Shown here: positions 25,440 to 36,800 of the stretch, piece after piece
Numbering within the stretch: position 1 is the stretch's first letter
Layout: every line of letters starts with the position of its first letter
Source of the DNA: Stichopus chloronotus
Lineage: Eukaryota; Echinodermata; Holothuroidea; Aspidochirotida; Stichopodidae
Assembly (NCBI GenBank): GCA_021234535.1
Contig: CM037843.1
Coordinates: 20,801,911-20,865,910 of the forward strand
DNA length: 64,000 nucleotides
Direction: 5' to 3'
The notes under the pieces: model-generated
What the model was told of the DNA's origin: nothing
What the model saw: only the letters and a program-made list of their open reading frames with translations
Databases searched by the model: none
Program-made: the position numbers and the translations under genes

Positions 25440-28400
25440 TATAGTCTTATGATGTTGGTCATGTTGAAAATAAGTGTTTTTAGCATGATTAGATACACAA
25501 CCACCCTGAAAAGTTTGTGCTCCACTAAAAATTTTTGCATCCTCCGTGTATTGAAAATGCCATGAGTGATGAGCTGTATGGTGCACTTACGTCCTGTAGC
25601 ACTAGTTGCACCTACACTTAACCATATCCAGCATTCTCACAACACAGTAATGTATTCAAAACAAAACAAAAATCATGACTTACCTTTAAAAATACAGCAG
25701 TGCCTATGGACCTTCAATCTTGGACAAAATACCTTGGAACATCCTGCTCCCCCTTTCAATGTTAGCCATAGGATTACTGTTTAAAGTGTACATTCACTCC
25801 TATAGCGCAACATTGGAAAGGGGCACAGGGTTTCATGTTATCCTCTAACCTAAAATTTGGTATTATATTTGCAAGGTACGACAAAGTGTCCCAACAATTT
25901 TGTCCATGATTGTAGACCCTACTTCACACTGGACTTCACACTGGACTTCGAAAAGTTTGACAACTTTTCAAAATGCACAATGTTCCCTCTAAAGTCCCAA
26001 GACAAAATTAGACCATGGATTGAGGGTTAATATGCTTACCATTAGAGTAGCAACAACTATTTCAGTTATATTAGAAAGTCCTTAGCAACAGAATATCATA
26101 GTAATTACAAATAAGGCCTAGCATTATAAGTTTTGTGTACAAACATGTGGTGACCTATACAAACAACTACCCATTGCCCCTTATGCAGAGTTTATGCAAA
26201 GTTACAACCAGTGATTCCACGAATCACTTTGTGTTGCTTTGGTACAGAAAGAGAAACATTTCCAAACTGCCGACTATTGGCCAATGTGATCACTGGAATT
26301 TGTTTTCATTCCATGGAGGGGGGAATAGACAAAATGCAAACTTTCTTGTACAGCTGCTATCAGCATGTTTGAATTGATTTTTCTGTGTAAAAGTAGTATA
26401 TTGTTGTATTATTGGGAAGATTCTACAAGTGATCTCAATTATGTGCAGTATTTTGAGGAGAATGTATGTAAGAATTTGTTGGCTTTATCACTTGGTATTT
26501 AGAGAGTAACTCTAAAGCACTGTGGGAGAAGTACAATACTCTAAATGTGGTTTTAAAGAATTTGTTATTGATAATTGCGTGTGAGAAAAGTTGCGTCCCT
26601 CAGAGACCAAAGTAGTTGGAGAATTTTCGTCCCTCGCTAAAAACTTGCATCCTGGATGCAGGATCCTGCGTTCGTAAAAATGCTGAAGATTGATGCCAGT
26701 AACTTGAGTTCGACTGCCTCAATCTAAATTCAAATGTTACATTTTCAGCACCAGGCAATTCAGTTAATGCCACATGCAGTCAATCACACTATGTGTGATA
26801 TTTTTCAGAGTTCAATTAATAGTTGTTGGTGTTTAAGTTTGAAAGTGCGCCTTTTAAAGTTTTCCAAATTGTCTCTTCAGGAGATTCTGTACCTTGTGTA
26901 TGTATAGTACATGTGTTGGTAGTCTAGTTTGTTTCGAGTCTTTTGAGTGTTGTCTTTGATGTCACCTATGTGGAGCTGGGGCATGATATTCATATTCATG
27001 AAAAGTTATAGTCCTTTCATAGCTCATCATGACATGTCGCTGTGGCCACGTCAACAATGCATGCCACTGGATTAAACCGTGGTTGTTCTCTTTGACTTCT
27101 TTTGTAAAAATTTCTTCTGTCGTGAAATTCTAAGAAGTCATGAAAAGGTTGTAGCTGTTAAACTTGGAAAGCACAGCTGTCATGAACTAACCCAGCCCTT
27201 GTTAGTAGAAGCGGCCGTTCATCCCATAGTGAGTTGGCTGCATGCATATGCTGTGTGTGCATTCACTGTAATTTTCCTCTCTCTGGTCAATGTTTTCTCA
27301 CGTGTGTTCGTCTTGAACAGCCACGCTTCCAGTTTGTTTCCTTTCAGTGTGCACTGTAAGTTGCATCATGAAAATTCACATCTTTTTTGCAGGGTGGAAG
27401 TGGGAGAGGACTACAGTAGTGATGTGAGTGTATAGCTGTGTAACTTTGCAATGGACAGAAATGCGCATCCAACAGGGTGAAGTCGCATTTGGAATTGTAC
27501 CATAGTGAGTGGATAGCTGGGAGTTGATCGTATGGGATTTTGTCTTCCCCCATATAGCATACACATCTGCATATCATGACGTTGCTTTGTGCAACATAAG
27601 CTTACAGAATTTCTGTGAGAACAAGTGAAGACCTGGACACTTTATTTTCTTTTGAGGAGAGTGTGGGCATGCATGGTGGGGAAAAATAGTTGTAAGAGAC
27701 AATTCCTGTGATGATGATTTTATGTGAAACTGCCAGTAAATATGACTAAACAGTGCAGCTCTCTCAAATGGCAACTTGTAGCTTTCAAAGTAACAGAACA
27801 AACTGGATTGAATGTGACTGGGATTGACTTGGTTATTGGCTGCTCAACAAACCTTTTTCATTTGACATTAACACATGTAACCAGTGTGAGTGTTGTAACT
27901 ACTGTATACTTATGGGTCGCCGAGGGTCAGAAGTTTCCCATACTACTGCTTTGGCCATGCAGCACCCACACCATGATAAGTCCTCTGGACATGCAAATTT
28001 ATCTTCACGCTACCATCAAATTAATTTCATAATCTGTCATTATCTGCCAATATTACATTTCCCAGTGCACAATGCCCGAAACATGATGACTAAAGTGTGC
28101 CTTAATGATAGATACAAACCCTCAGAGGTCATTTCTTGCAATCATTGAATTTAATTGGAATTAAGCTTCTTTGAAAAACAGTTTTCTTGAACACTTCATA
28201 CCAACTAATGGAGATTGACTCTGCCTAAAATGTTAAAGTCAGCAATTTGTGTCCCTCACGTCTCTGTATATACATGGATCCTTACTTGCAAATATTTCTA
28301 ATAATCTCCAATGATGTTCTGAGTAGCTGTATAGTTCATGTGTATGAATTGCCAATTTTGAGGTCCTTGACAGTATTAATTGGTCGATAGCGATTAATGC

Positions 28401-31400
28401 CAGTGGATTTGCAGTTAACCTACAGTTAACCTGAGGCTTCATTAAATGTAAGTATCTATTTTGTCAAAATTTACCTGTCAAATGTGGTGTCACTTTCACT
28501 GTTGTTATGTTGGTATACACATTTTATGTAAAAAGTTGTAATCCTCTTACCATCATGTCCCAATGTCAAAATAGAAGTTGTTGACAATACCAATTGGTGA
28601 GATCATAGAACTGTACTAGAGTGTGCTCTAGTTTAAGTAATAAATTAAAATAAATCGTAAGTTGTCGCTCACAACATATACATATAAGAGCTTTTTTGGG
28701 TACTAATCACTGCAGGTACACTGGTAACGATGTATGACTAGGCTTTACTACGTATGTGGGCAGTTCATCCGTAGAAATTCTATGCGTTGACTAGAGTGCT
28801 TCATGCTCGAACCACTTACGTGGCAGAAGACGTGTCATCTGTTACAAGGAATGCCGTAAAGGACGATTGTTAACGGAAAACATATGAGGCGGTCACTGCA
28901 CATCTACAACAGTGAATTATAACACTTCAAACTCGACGCTGCAGATGTTTGAAATCAAGAAGTGTGCTCAGAATTCTGTATTTAGCCAGTCATCATAGCT
29001 TTAGGTTTCATCATTCTCAAAAAAGTAGAGGGGACATTTGGGAGATGCTTCCCTATTACAAAAAAATGGAGGGATGTGTCTCTGTGTCCTCCCATGGCCC
29101 ATGCCCATGACTGCAGGACTTGATCAAGACAAAAATTATTGTGGTGTGCCACTGTTTGACATGCCTAGTGCTGTAGGTACTGATCAATCCATGCACTGCA
29201 TGATAAATCCAAACATGGGTGAATGGCCTGCTGAGAATCCCATAAAAGCAGGCAAGCACCCAACACAGACTTGTCAGAGGCGTTAAAACAAAATACCGTA
29301 AATATATCATGAACATTTGTCGTAACGATGGCAGCCTGTTTCTGTCTATGGTCTGAGACAAAGCAAAAAGTGGCAAAAATAGCTATAAAATCCATGTAAT
29401 ATCATTTGAAGGCAATATGTAGGAACCACTTAAGGAAACATGTATTTCTGGAGTAGCTGTTAAAGTTGTTACAGTATGCCAAAGGATTCTGGTACTGTGT
29501 ATTTAACTGCACCAATGTCTCTGTAGGTCCTGTTTCGTGTGTCACATTTTCTCATGTTGGTATGTGATGTCACCTCCAAACATAAGGCTTGCGTTCAGTC
29601 ACATTCACTTCGAGCAAATGTATCGGTGTAAGCATTACTGGAATTCTCACTTGGTAGTTTCGACACAAAAGATGCAACTAGATTTTATGATAAGGTTTTG
29701 CTGTAGGCAACCAAATCGGCCATGACAAATGTAAAGTTTACCTTGAAAGGCAAGTGATAAAATCTGTCAACAAAATTTGCATTTTAAACAGCCCCAGGAT
29801 GTGTGTTGGTACAGAGTGTTTCTAACATAATCTTTTGATAGGAAGATATTACTTTGTTAGCAGTGACACATATTTTTTGGTAGAAGGATGACATGACTTT
29901 GGAAATAACATTCAATCGGCAAACAGTCAAAATTTGCTTCAATTGAAACCATCACTGGTTTGGTGATACATGCGATTCAGAAAATGAAAATCATTACGTG
30001 TGCCTTCTTTTTGGGTGTGGGTTTGCACAAATTTGTGAACATCTCACTACTTTGGTCAGTGGTACCTGTCTTGCCAAGTGCCAATAAAGGTATTCATCAA
30101 CTTCATCAAGAACTAAATTCTTTTACGTAGGCTTTGTCAGATGCATTATATTAATGACGTATGGGTTGTTCAGATGTTTCTAAATTGCACATAGTAAGTG
30201 CATTTCATAATATCTGCTTCTTGCTCAGTACTGAAGGTTAACAGCTGCCTGATAAGATGAACCACAGGAATGTAACAGCCATTACTGTACATCCTTAGAA
30301 TATATCGTGAGAAGCAATTGATCCTGATTGTTACAATCATTTTAATGCCAAAATTGCACATTGGCTCAAGCATACATTTTTTTCCTTGTAAAACCTCGGA
30401 GCAGTCCCTGATACTTACTTTCAAAATGGATTGAGGTTTTGTTCAACATCAGAGTAATGAACTTACCCGTACATGTAAGCATAATCATTTCCCACCGCTC
30501 AAAAAGTCAAAAACGTACCGTGCGCAGCAGATTCTTTAACTGAAACGTGCAGCTTTGGACGATCTCATAGCAATCGAAGAATTCTGCTTCGATCATCATG
30601 CAGAGAAACAAAATCTGCAGCAAAACTTTAAACTGGAAAAAAAGAGGATGTATGCATGTTTTTGCAGGTAGTGATTTCTTCAACCTTGAGATAGAGTATG
30701 TTACTCAGAATTAGGGAAAAGGGAAAAATGAATTTCGGTTATTAAAGGTCACGTCAGGACGCTGCACAATAATAGTACAGAATTAATCCTAAGCTGAGAA
30801 GAAGTAGCAGTTCGTGCAGCCAGACTGTCTCTCAGGAAGTGCGATTACAGAGTATGCAGAGCATAATTTAAAAAGCAAGAACAAGTTATTTGCGACCTCA
30901 GTTTTTGCATTTATGTGCTAAGTGCCAGGAAAGTCATTGGTGTTTTGCTCAATTGTGAAAGGTAGGCTATACTACATGTGGAAGGCTATGTGAACTTAAA
31001 CGGTGGTCAGAGGTTATTGTGAGACAATCTGTCGGTCTTCTCGCCGTTACAGTACATTTTGGGGATGGTCGATGAACATTAATGTGACAAAGAGTCAATT
31101 GGTGATCTATTGGGAAGGAAACAGAGTTGAGAAGCCATTCAGTGACGGAAGTAGTACGATAGCATTTTTGGTGGAAATGGTTAAAGTAGCTGCAAGTTAC
31201 ATCTGTAGTTCACTGGCTCAAGCTATTTAGCATCGTGACGGACTTGTTGAATCCTTGTATGAGTGAATTATGCCTGTAACTGTGGTTGAGTTTTACTAAG
31301 TTTAATTTAGAAACCCAAGGACTAGATAGCCTTACAACTTGGCTCATTTAAACATACCTTGATCTGTGAAGACAGGACAGGAAAAAAAAAAATGCAAAAT

Positions 31401-33088
31401 GAAGAAAACAGAACAAACTTTAGCTGTATAATGTTTAAACAGTTTTTGCATTCTCTTCACTTTTCTGTCAATAACTGTTTCTGCTTTTCATGTCAGGGTG
31501 TTTTTTTTGGAGGGGGGTTTCTTCAATGCTTCTTGATGAAATTCCAATTCTCATGCAATTTGAGTAGAAAAATGCACTAAGCTAATTACTTACAAAATCC
31601 TTGATTGTGTTCGTGCTAAAGAAAAAACTACTTGCAATTTTGCAAAATACAGTTTCAATTATTCACTATGTACTGGTGTGAATGCTGAGCCAATAGGGCT
31701 ACATGTGGAGAAATTCAGCTGTCTGTCCCACCGCCCAATATTTTTTTTTTTTAATTCCGATTGTGCAGTTATTAGCAGATTTTGGCCAAATTGACCTTCA
31801 GACAATCAATATTTATTTGTATCAGTTACAATGGGGTCTTCTTGGTCATCTTCAGTGTCTGGGTTTACTGTACTATGCATAATTAAGGTCAGCAGCACTA
31901 CAGATAAATGCTGAAGCCAAACTTGATCTGGTTGAAAAGAGAGATATTAATCTGTAATTATTATTATATGTTTTTTTTTTCAAGGCAGTTGAATCAGTAA
32001 CCAGTGGTCCCTTTTCTGGTCAAGCCAAAACCAAGTTGTCATATAGTCATGTCTGTCTGTAAAAGTGTGATATGTAAATTACAGTAGTTTGTGATACCAA
32101 TGAAAAACAATTTATTTGGTGAAGATCAAACCTTTGGGGGGTTCCAGGAGTCTTTTAGCCAATACCTCAGGCAATCAGATGATATTTGTGTAAAAATGGA
32201 TTTGAAAATAAATTTTTTTATATGAATACTTCCAAACGTGTTATTTTCAGATGCGTTCTTTTTTGCTTGAGTTGTTTAGTTGTCGCATCTCGTCGCTTCG
32301 ATTTGCAGGAATTCCATCTTTACAGATGCACATCTGTGAATCTATTTTCCAGTGAAATTTACAACACAATTCTCCAGGATTTCAGCCCCAAACTAATGAA
32401 TAACTGTGAACAACGGTTGATGTTGCCAGTGCTTGGTGTCCCAAATAGGTGCATGATTTTCAATCGGATATGTCAGTCGGTGTAAACTATCAGCCTATGA
32501 ATTGAATTTTCATGGGGGTCACTGGAGAAATCCGGTCTCGCGACTGTAGATACGTCCGATCTCGTGCATAGCCGAGGTGTCCTGTCCATGTGAAGGCACT
32601 GCTCAGCACACTGTCTCGGAACGGTGAAAATTGCTCACAATGTTTGTCAGTGCACCACTAAGCATCTTTCACTCAGTCCATATTGATTGTAGGCACATTT
32701 TAGATTTTCCCATGTTTGGTCAATATTTCTTGCTAAAATAGTACACCTATGGAAACAGAAGTGTTCCCTTACCCTGTGATGTTGTTATTTATATTTTTTT
32801 TTTAACAAAAGGTCTACATGTATGTGTATTGACAAATCTGAATCAAGCTTAGAGAAAGCTGCAACTCATACAGTGTATCAATAAAAGATAAAATATTTTT
32901 TGCCAGGTGAAGGTTTATCTTTTTAGAATCGCAGGGTCAGGTGCCCACTATGCTTGATGTGTAGAAGAGAGTCAATAATACCTTCCACTTGTGGCTGCTG
33001 ATAATGGTCTTGGTGAAACAGTGAGATAATATTGAAGACAAAACAACTGGGCACGTTGTGGGGTAATGACATATCATATTAAACCACG
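25440..33088. other. Non-coding stretch upstream of the BCL11 exon
   Basis: No coding frame is supported. Includes overlapping palindromic motifs around GCAGGATCCTGC (about 26658-26669), a slightly CpG-richer, non-repetitive 0.25 kb at 28715-28960, and T runs at 31741-31752 and 31970-31980. An 82-codon frame at 29038-29286 and a 99-codon frame at 32186-32485 show no domain and are not called. Read as intron 1 on the basis of the downstream acceptor. Confidence 0.6.
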
Positions 33089-33113
33089 TGGACTGATTTC
33101 TTTTTGCCCACAG
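33089..33113 (+). other. Splice acceptor of the BCL11 exon
   Basis: A pyrimidine tract (TTTCTTTTTGCCC) ends in ACAG at 33110-33113. A CTGAT that could act as branch site lies about 18 bases upstream. The first exon base is 33114, which leaves the split codon with one base in the preceding exon (phase 1), as expected for the exon 1/exon 2 junction of BCL11A. Confidence 0.8.
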
Positions 33114-33488
33114 GTGCTGCTGCAGATGAGGATATGGACCCCGATCCTCTGGAAGCTGACGAAGCACCGCAGCACGATCTCATCCAGTGTGGGGATTGCC
33201 ACACTAGCTTCGCCCTCGCCGATATTGTCAAATTCATAGCCCACAAGCGCAGCTGTTACAAGGGCCAGCAGGTCCCCCTGGTGGTCTCTTCAAATGAGGA
33301 CGATGATAAAGACGAAAGTGCAGCTGAGGTGACATCCATAGATACCACAATACTCGAGACCGAACCCATTGTCCGAACTGAAAAGCCACGAATCTTAACT
33401 CCCTTTCGAAGGAAATCGCTGCACGACCTAAGCACTGCCGGAGACGTTCGACCATTAGCGAAAGAAACACAGACAGACCAGCTACGAG
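33114..33488 (+). CDS. BCL11: BCL11A/B-like zinc-finger transcription factor, internal exon (equivalent of vertebrate exon 2)
   Basis: This exon encodes about 125 residues of the N-terminal part of a BCL11-family transcriptional repressor, a nuclear C2H2 zinc-finger protein. Seen in sequence: a PDPLEA stretch matching PEPLEA of vertebrate BCL11A; then HDLIQCGDC (BCL11A HDLLTCGQC); then F-x-L-x-DI-x-x-FI-x-HKR before a final Cys. Together these form a C-x2-C-x14-H-x3-C finger at 33188-33256. After the finger come an acidic stretch (NEDDDKDE), a basic RRKSL segment and KETQTD near the end. The exon is more GC-rich than its flanks. It starts after a polypyrimidine tract plus CAG and ends at GAG|GTAAGT. 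Both junctions are phase 1, as in BCL11A exon 2 (c.56-385), and the length is 375 nt against 330 nt in human. There is no start or stop codon in the exon; exon 1 and the C-terminal fingers lie elsewhere. In vertebrates the N-terminal finger mediates oligomerisation. The family call is strong; A-versus-B assignment is not meaningful for a probable single pre-duplication gene. Confidence 0.88.
33188..33256 (+). other. CCHC zinc finger within the BCL11 exon
   Basis: Ligands are Cys at 33188-33190, Cys at 33197-33199, His at 33242-33244 and Cys at 33254-33256, spaced C-x2-C-x14-H-x3-C. Vertebrate BCL11A has C-x2-C-x14-H-x4-C from recalled sequence, so the last loop is one residue shorter here. 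Conserved hydrophobic positions (Phe after the second Cys, Leu, Ile, Phe-Ile before His) match the vertebrate finger. In vertebrate BCL11A this finger drives self-association rather than DNA binding; the same role here is inferred from homology. Confidence 0.8.
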
Positions 33489-33494
33489 GTAAGT
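33486..33494 (+). other. Splice donor of the BCL11 exon
   Basis: GAG|GTAAGT is a near-perfect 5' splice site. The last exon base (33488) is the first base of a Gly or other G-starting codon, giving phase 1. The exon is therefore symmetric (1-1) and could be skipped without a frameshift. Confidence 0.85.
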
Positions 33495-33529
33495 TAGTGA
33501 AGCAATTTAGACAACATGTTTGAAATAAA
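33489..33529 (+). promoter_or_regulatory. Intronic stop plus AATAAA just past the donor (candidate intronic polyadenylation)
   Basis: If the donor is not used, the reading frame runs 11 codons further (ending RQHV) to TGA at 33521-33523. AATAAA follows at once at 33524-33529, with a short TTGTGAG stretch about 10 bases later. This arrangement could make a truncated protein carrying the CCHC finger but none of the DNA-binding fingers. AATAAA is common by chance in AT-rich DNA, so use of this signal is an inference. Confidence 0.3.
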
Positions 33530-35340
33530 ATCTACTTGTGAGAGAAAGCGCAGGAGGAACAATTATACATCTTGAAGGCTGAAAAGAATCATGATTTTCT
33601 GTTTGGTTGCATGATCCAAACCAAGAGTGTGCAAAGAATATTGGCAGTGAAGTGTCAAAGACAAAGTTACACTCCTGGGCTAATTCAAATCCGTCATAGG
33701 TTTTTATTTGCTGTACTTTAGGTAAGTACATATCAGAAAAATTGCTTTTAATGTGAAGCAAAATGTCAGAGCATCAGTGGGTTTGTTCCCCACGCAGGCA
33801 GGACGAAGTGTTGAAAGACTACTGGTGAGAAACAGGTTTTAAGCAGCAGCAACACAACTTATGTGTTGTTTTTGGAGTGAAAAATGAAAAGAGATGAAAT
33901 GAGAAGAACATTTTTTATAACACTTAATTGAAAGCTCAGAAGAACACTCCGGTTTAGGGGCTGGTTAGGTAATAACTGCCCTAGGCAATGGACACTTGTT
34001 TTCAGTTGAGTCATCACTTTTGCTTAAATTTCCTTGAAACAAAACCAAAGTATTTCATTAAAGGGCCTGACAAAGATTTTTCTTAAATATTGCTCACAAA
34101 AGGACTGTTATCATGAGAACTTACCCATTTTGCAAAGACATTTCTGAAAAATAAAATTTATAGCCTCAAATAATTTCCAGCTGTACTGTTAGCTAATGAC
34201 GATTGCATGTTCCTTATCTGTAGAAAATTGAGTGTAAGGGCAGTGAAAAGAGAACTGAGAGAGGTATCTTTCATGCATTATTCACGTATTGGTTAGTGCT
34301 TCTCTTGTCTTAGACCGTTCTTGAACCAGGTGTTCATGTGTTTATGTGCGTACAGTATGATCCTTACTATAATGTGGTAGCATAACTGCGGTACTATTAC
34401 TGGATTCAATCAATGCTTGGTTGAGCAAGATTAAAGGAAACTATTTCACTTTGTCCAGTAACCAAAAGTGTTGGGTCATGTTGACAGTGTGACACCATTT
34501 GGGACTCTAATTCTTTCTTGTCCTTTACCACCCCTTTTTTTTTTCTTAATGGTAGTGGTGGTGGTTTCTATATTTTTAACCCAGCCTCTGCATTTGTGGT
34601 TCCAATTATTAAAGCCAGTTATGTACCTTGACTAACAATACATGACTTGACTTTTCCACAACTGAGTTTCAATAACACCAAGAGAGAATAGATACAGTAG
34701 CTGCAGTAGCTGACTATGAATAAACTATGCAGGCACAAGGAAGGTAGAAGTGCTTGGAGTGGTCTTGGTTATAGATTACAGGCCCTGTTCTAACTTGAGG
34801 GAGTACTTGGTACAGTGCTGCCTTCCATTGGTTGCATCTCAGATCGGTCATTTTCGTGGGGTCATTTTCATCAATCATTTTGATCAATTCTTTTGATCAG
34901 TTTTGCCACCAAAACCTGTGATTCATGGATGAGATGTACAGTGGTTGTAAGGGAGACCAACATTTATTGGGTGTCAGAGCGGTAATTTCCTTCTGATTCA
35001 TAACGGAGATGCCCAATCATGACAGAGCTGTGTCCGTTAACATGCTTCATCACATTTGACAGCCAGTCTATGAAATTTTCCAAGGTTTAATTAAAAGCAT
35101 AATTTGCCACCTATGACACATTTAAAACAACACTGTGTGAAAAGTTTACTTTGGATCTAGACAAAAATACGATGTTACAGGTAAAACCGTCGGAAAAACA
35201 ACACATTACATTCATGATATTACTTGCAAGCCAAGTTAAACTTTCTGCTAAAATTTGATATTTGTTTTCCAATTGGCTATTTCACCTACTGTAGATAGCT
35301 ATTCATTGCATCATTTTATTACCATTTTTTCATTTATAAG
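33530..35340. other. Start of BCL11 intron 2, no features
   Basis: AT-rich, with a T run followed by TGGTAGTGGTGGTGG near 34536-34564 and otherwise no structure or coding frame that can be supported. Confidence 0.6.
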
Positions 35341-35342
35341 AC

Positions 35343-36490
35343 CCCACTAGGTCAACTCTTTTAGACATCCCTCTCACAGTACCATATTTTGAAAGTTTTG
35401 TGTCATTCAATTGCCACTGACATTTGGAGGCACCATTGGGTCAAGCCACTTCAAGTTGGTCATCCGACGTAGATGATTGCTATTCACTACATAGGTCGCG
35501 TCATTACCAGTTTACATTAGAAGACCTCACTGGGTCAACTCAACCAGACATTCCCCATCAGAGTACCTCTTATTACTTACATGGCATCATTTGCTTTGTA
35601 CATTTGAAGACCACAGGCTGTGGGTAAGCTTTCATGGCATTGAAACAAAGGTCAACCGGTATAATCGAACGCGTAATAATCGTACTTCGTTCTGTCACGC
35701 ACTTTACATGCATATAAGTTGACATAGGCGCACTATTTGTATGCTTGAGAATCCCGAAGGTACTATATAAGAGACTAACCTCACAAACTTTATTTCTCTT
35801 CGATTATTTCTGATATCGACAAACGTTTCGCTGTGACTGTCAATGTCGACTACATTCTTGATATCTTCAGATTATCTTCCATTTATACGATCATTACCGA
35901 TTTTTTCAGCATTTCTTCAATGCAATAATCGACCAAATAGAAATTGGTTATTACGGTTATATTACTGGTTTACCATAAAAGCTTAACTGTGGGTCAAGCA
36001 CCTTATGCTTGGTCATTCCACTTAGATTATCAGTCATTTCATCACATCATTACCATTTTACATAAGAAGACCCCACTGGGTCAGCCCACATAGACATCTT
36101 TCTCTCACGCACCACTTTTTAATTATGTCATTAAATCAACACTTACATCAGAAGAGTCCACTGGGTCTAGCCACTTTAAGTTGTTCATCAAAACTTAAAT
36201 AATTGCCATTCATTACAGTGCCTGAACCTGTACATCATAACCATTTTACATTAGAAGATGCCACTGGGTCACCTCAACCAGATATATTCCAGTTACAGTA
36301 CCACTTATTGATTACATGACATCAATTTACCACTTACATCCTAGAAGATCATAGTGGGTCAAACAACTTCAGCTTAGTCATGCCACTTACCATTCATATC
36401 ATCACATCATTACCTTTTTTCATTAGAAGCCCCCCACTGGTTCAACTCACCCAGACACACCATTAGAGCTCCTTCTGTAGCATTACATCA
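35343..36490 (+). repeat. Dimeric diverged satellite, alternating about 88- and 97-bp monomers
   Basis: Monomers begin with variants of CCACTGGGTCA at about 35343, 35430, 35527, 35988, 36071, 36158, 36258, 36352 and 36434. Two types alternate. Type A continues CAACTCAACCAGACAT, then AGTACCACTTATTACATGACATCA. Type B continues CAAGCCACTTCAAGTTGGTCAT, then ATTGCCATTCATTACAT and CATCATTACCATTTTACAT. Both end near ACATTAGAAGA. This gives a higher-order period near 185 bp. The array is interrupted around 35650-35974 and fades at about 36490. Confidence 0.8.
35650..35974. mobile_element. Small inverted-repeat element inserted in the satellite (MITE candidate), about 325 bp
   Basis: The left end is GGTCAACCGGTA..CGTAATAA; the right end, reverse-complemented, is GGTAAACCAGTA..CGTAATAA. 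The outer GGTnAACCnGTA and inner CGTAATAA match, with a 10- versus 7-base spacer between them. The segment replaces satellite sequence inside a type B monomer, and CTGTGGGT(C)AAGC lies on both sides (about 35618 and 35986). It is enriched in ATCGA/ATAATCG motifs and contains TACTATATAAGAG (TATA-like) at about 35761. No coding capacity. No exact target-site duplication at the ends was found. Confidence 0.5.
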
Positions 36491-36589
36491 GGTGTGTATA
36501 GCCCTATACGCTATGTCGTCGTGGGGCACTGGGGCAAACTCTTGTTTCTGTGACACTTGCTTTGGTACACTCTAACTCAACAGAGGAAA

Positions 36590-36800
36590 GTCGGATGAAA
36601 GTCAAACTTTGTATATGGGTCTGCAATATTGTAAAGATGGGCCCTGTCATTTTTGTTGGAGGTCAAAGGTCATCTGGGGTATGGGGGACCATACTCTGAA
36701 ACCTTTTTTAACAGGATATCTCCAATAATATAGCTTGGACAAAGTTTATACATGGTACATGGATGCATTACAGTAGTGGTGCCTTCGGGGTGTTTAAGAT
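36590..36800 (+). repeat. Dispersed repeat copy with a perfect DR1 motif (copy 2)
   Basis: AGGTCAAAGGTCA at 36660-36672 is a perfect nuclear-receptor direct repeat with one-base spacing. The flanks share GATATCTCCAATAA, TTGGACAAAG and TTTGTTGGAGGTC with the copy at 25.06-25.2 kb, with the blocks in a rotated order that suggests a tandem or circularly permuted unit. Confidence 0.55.

Noticed and set aside
33234..33470. 78-codon minus-strand frame opposite the BCL11 exon
   Set aside because: Antisense shadow of the coding exon.
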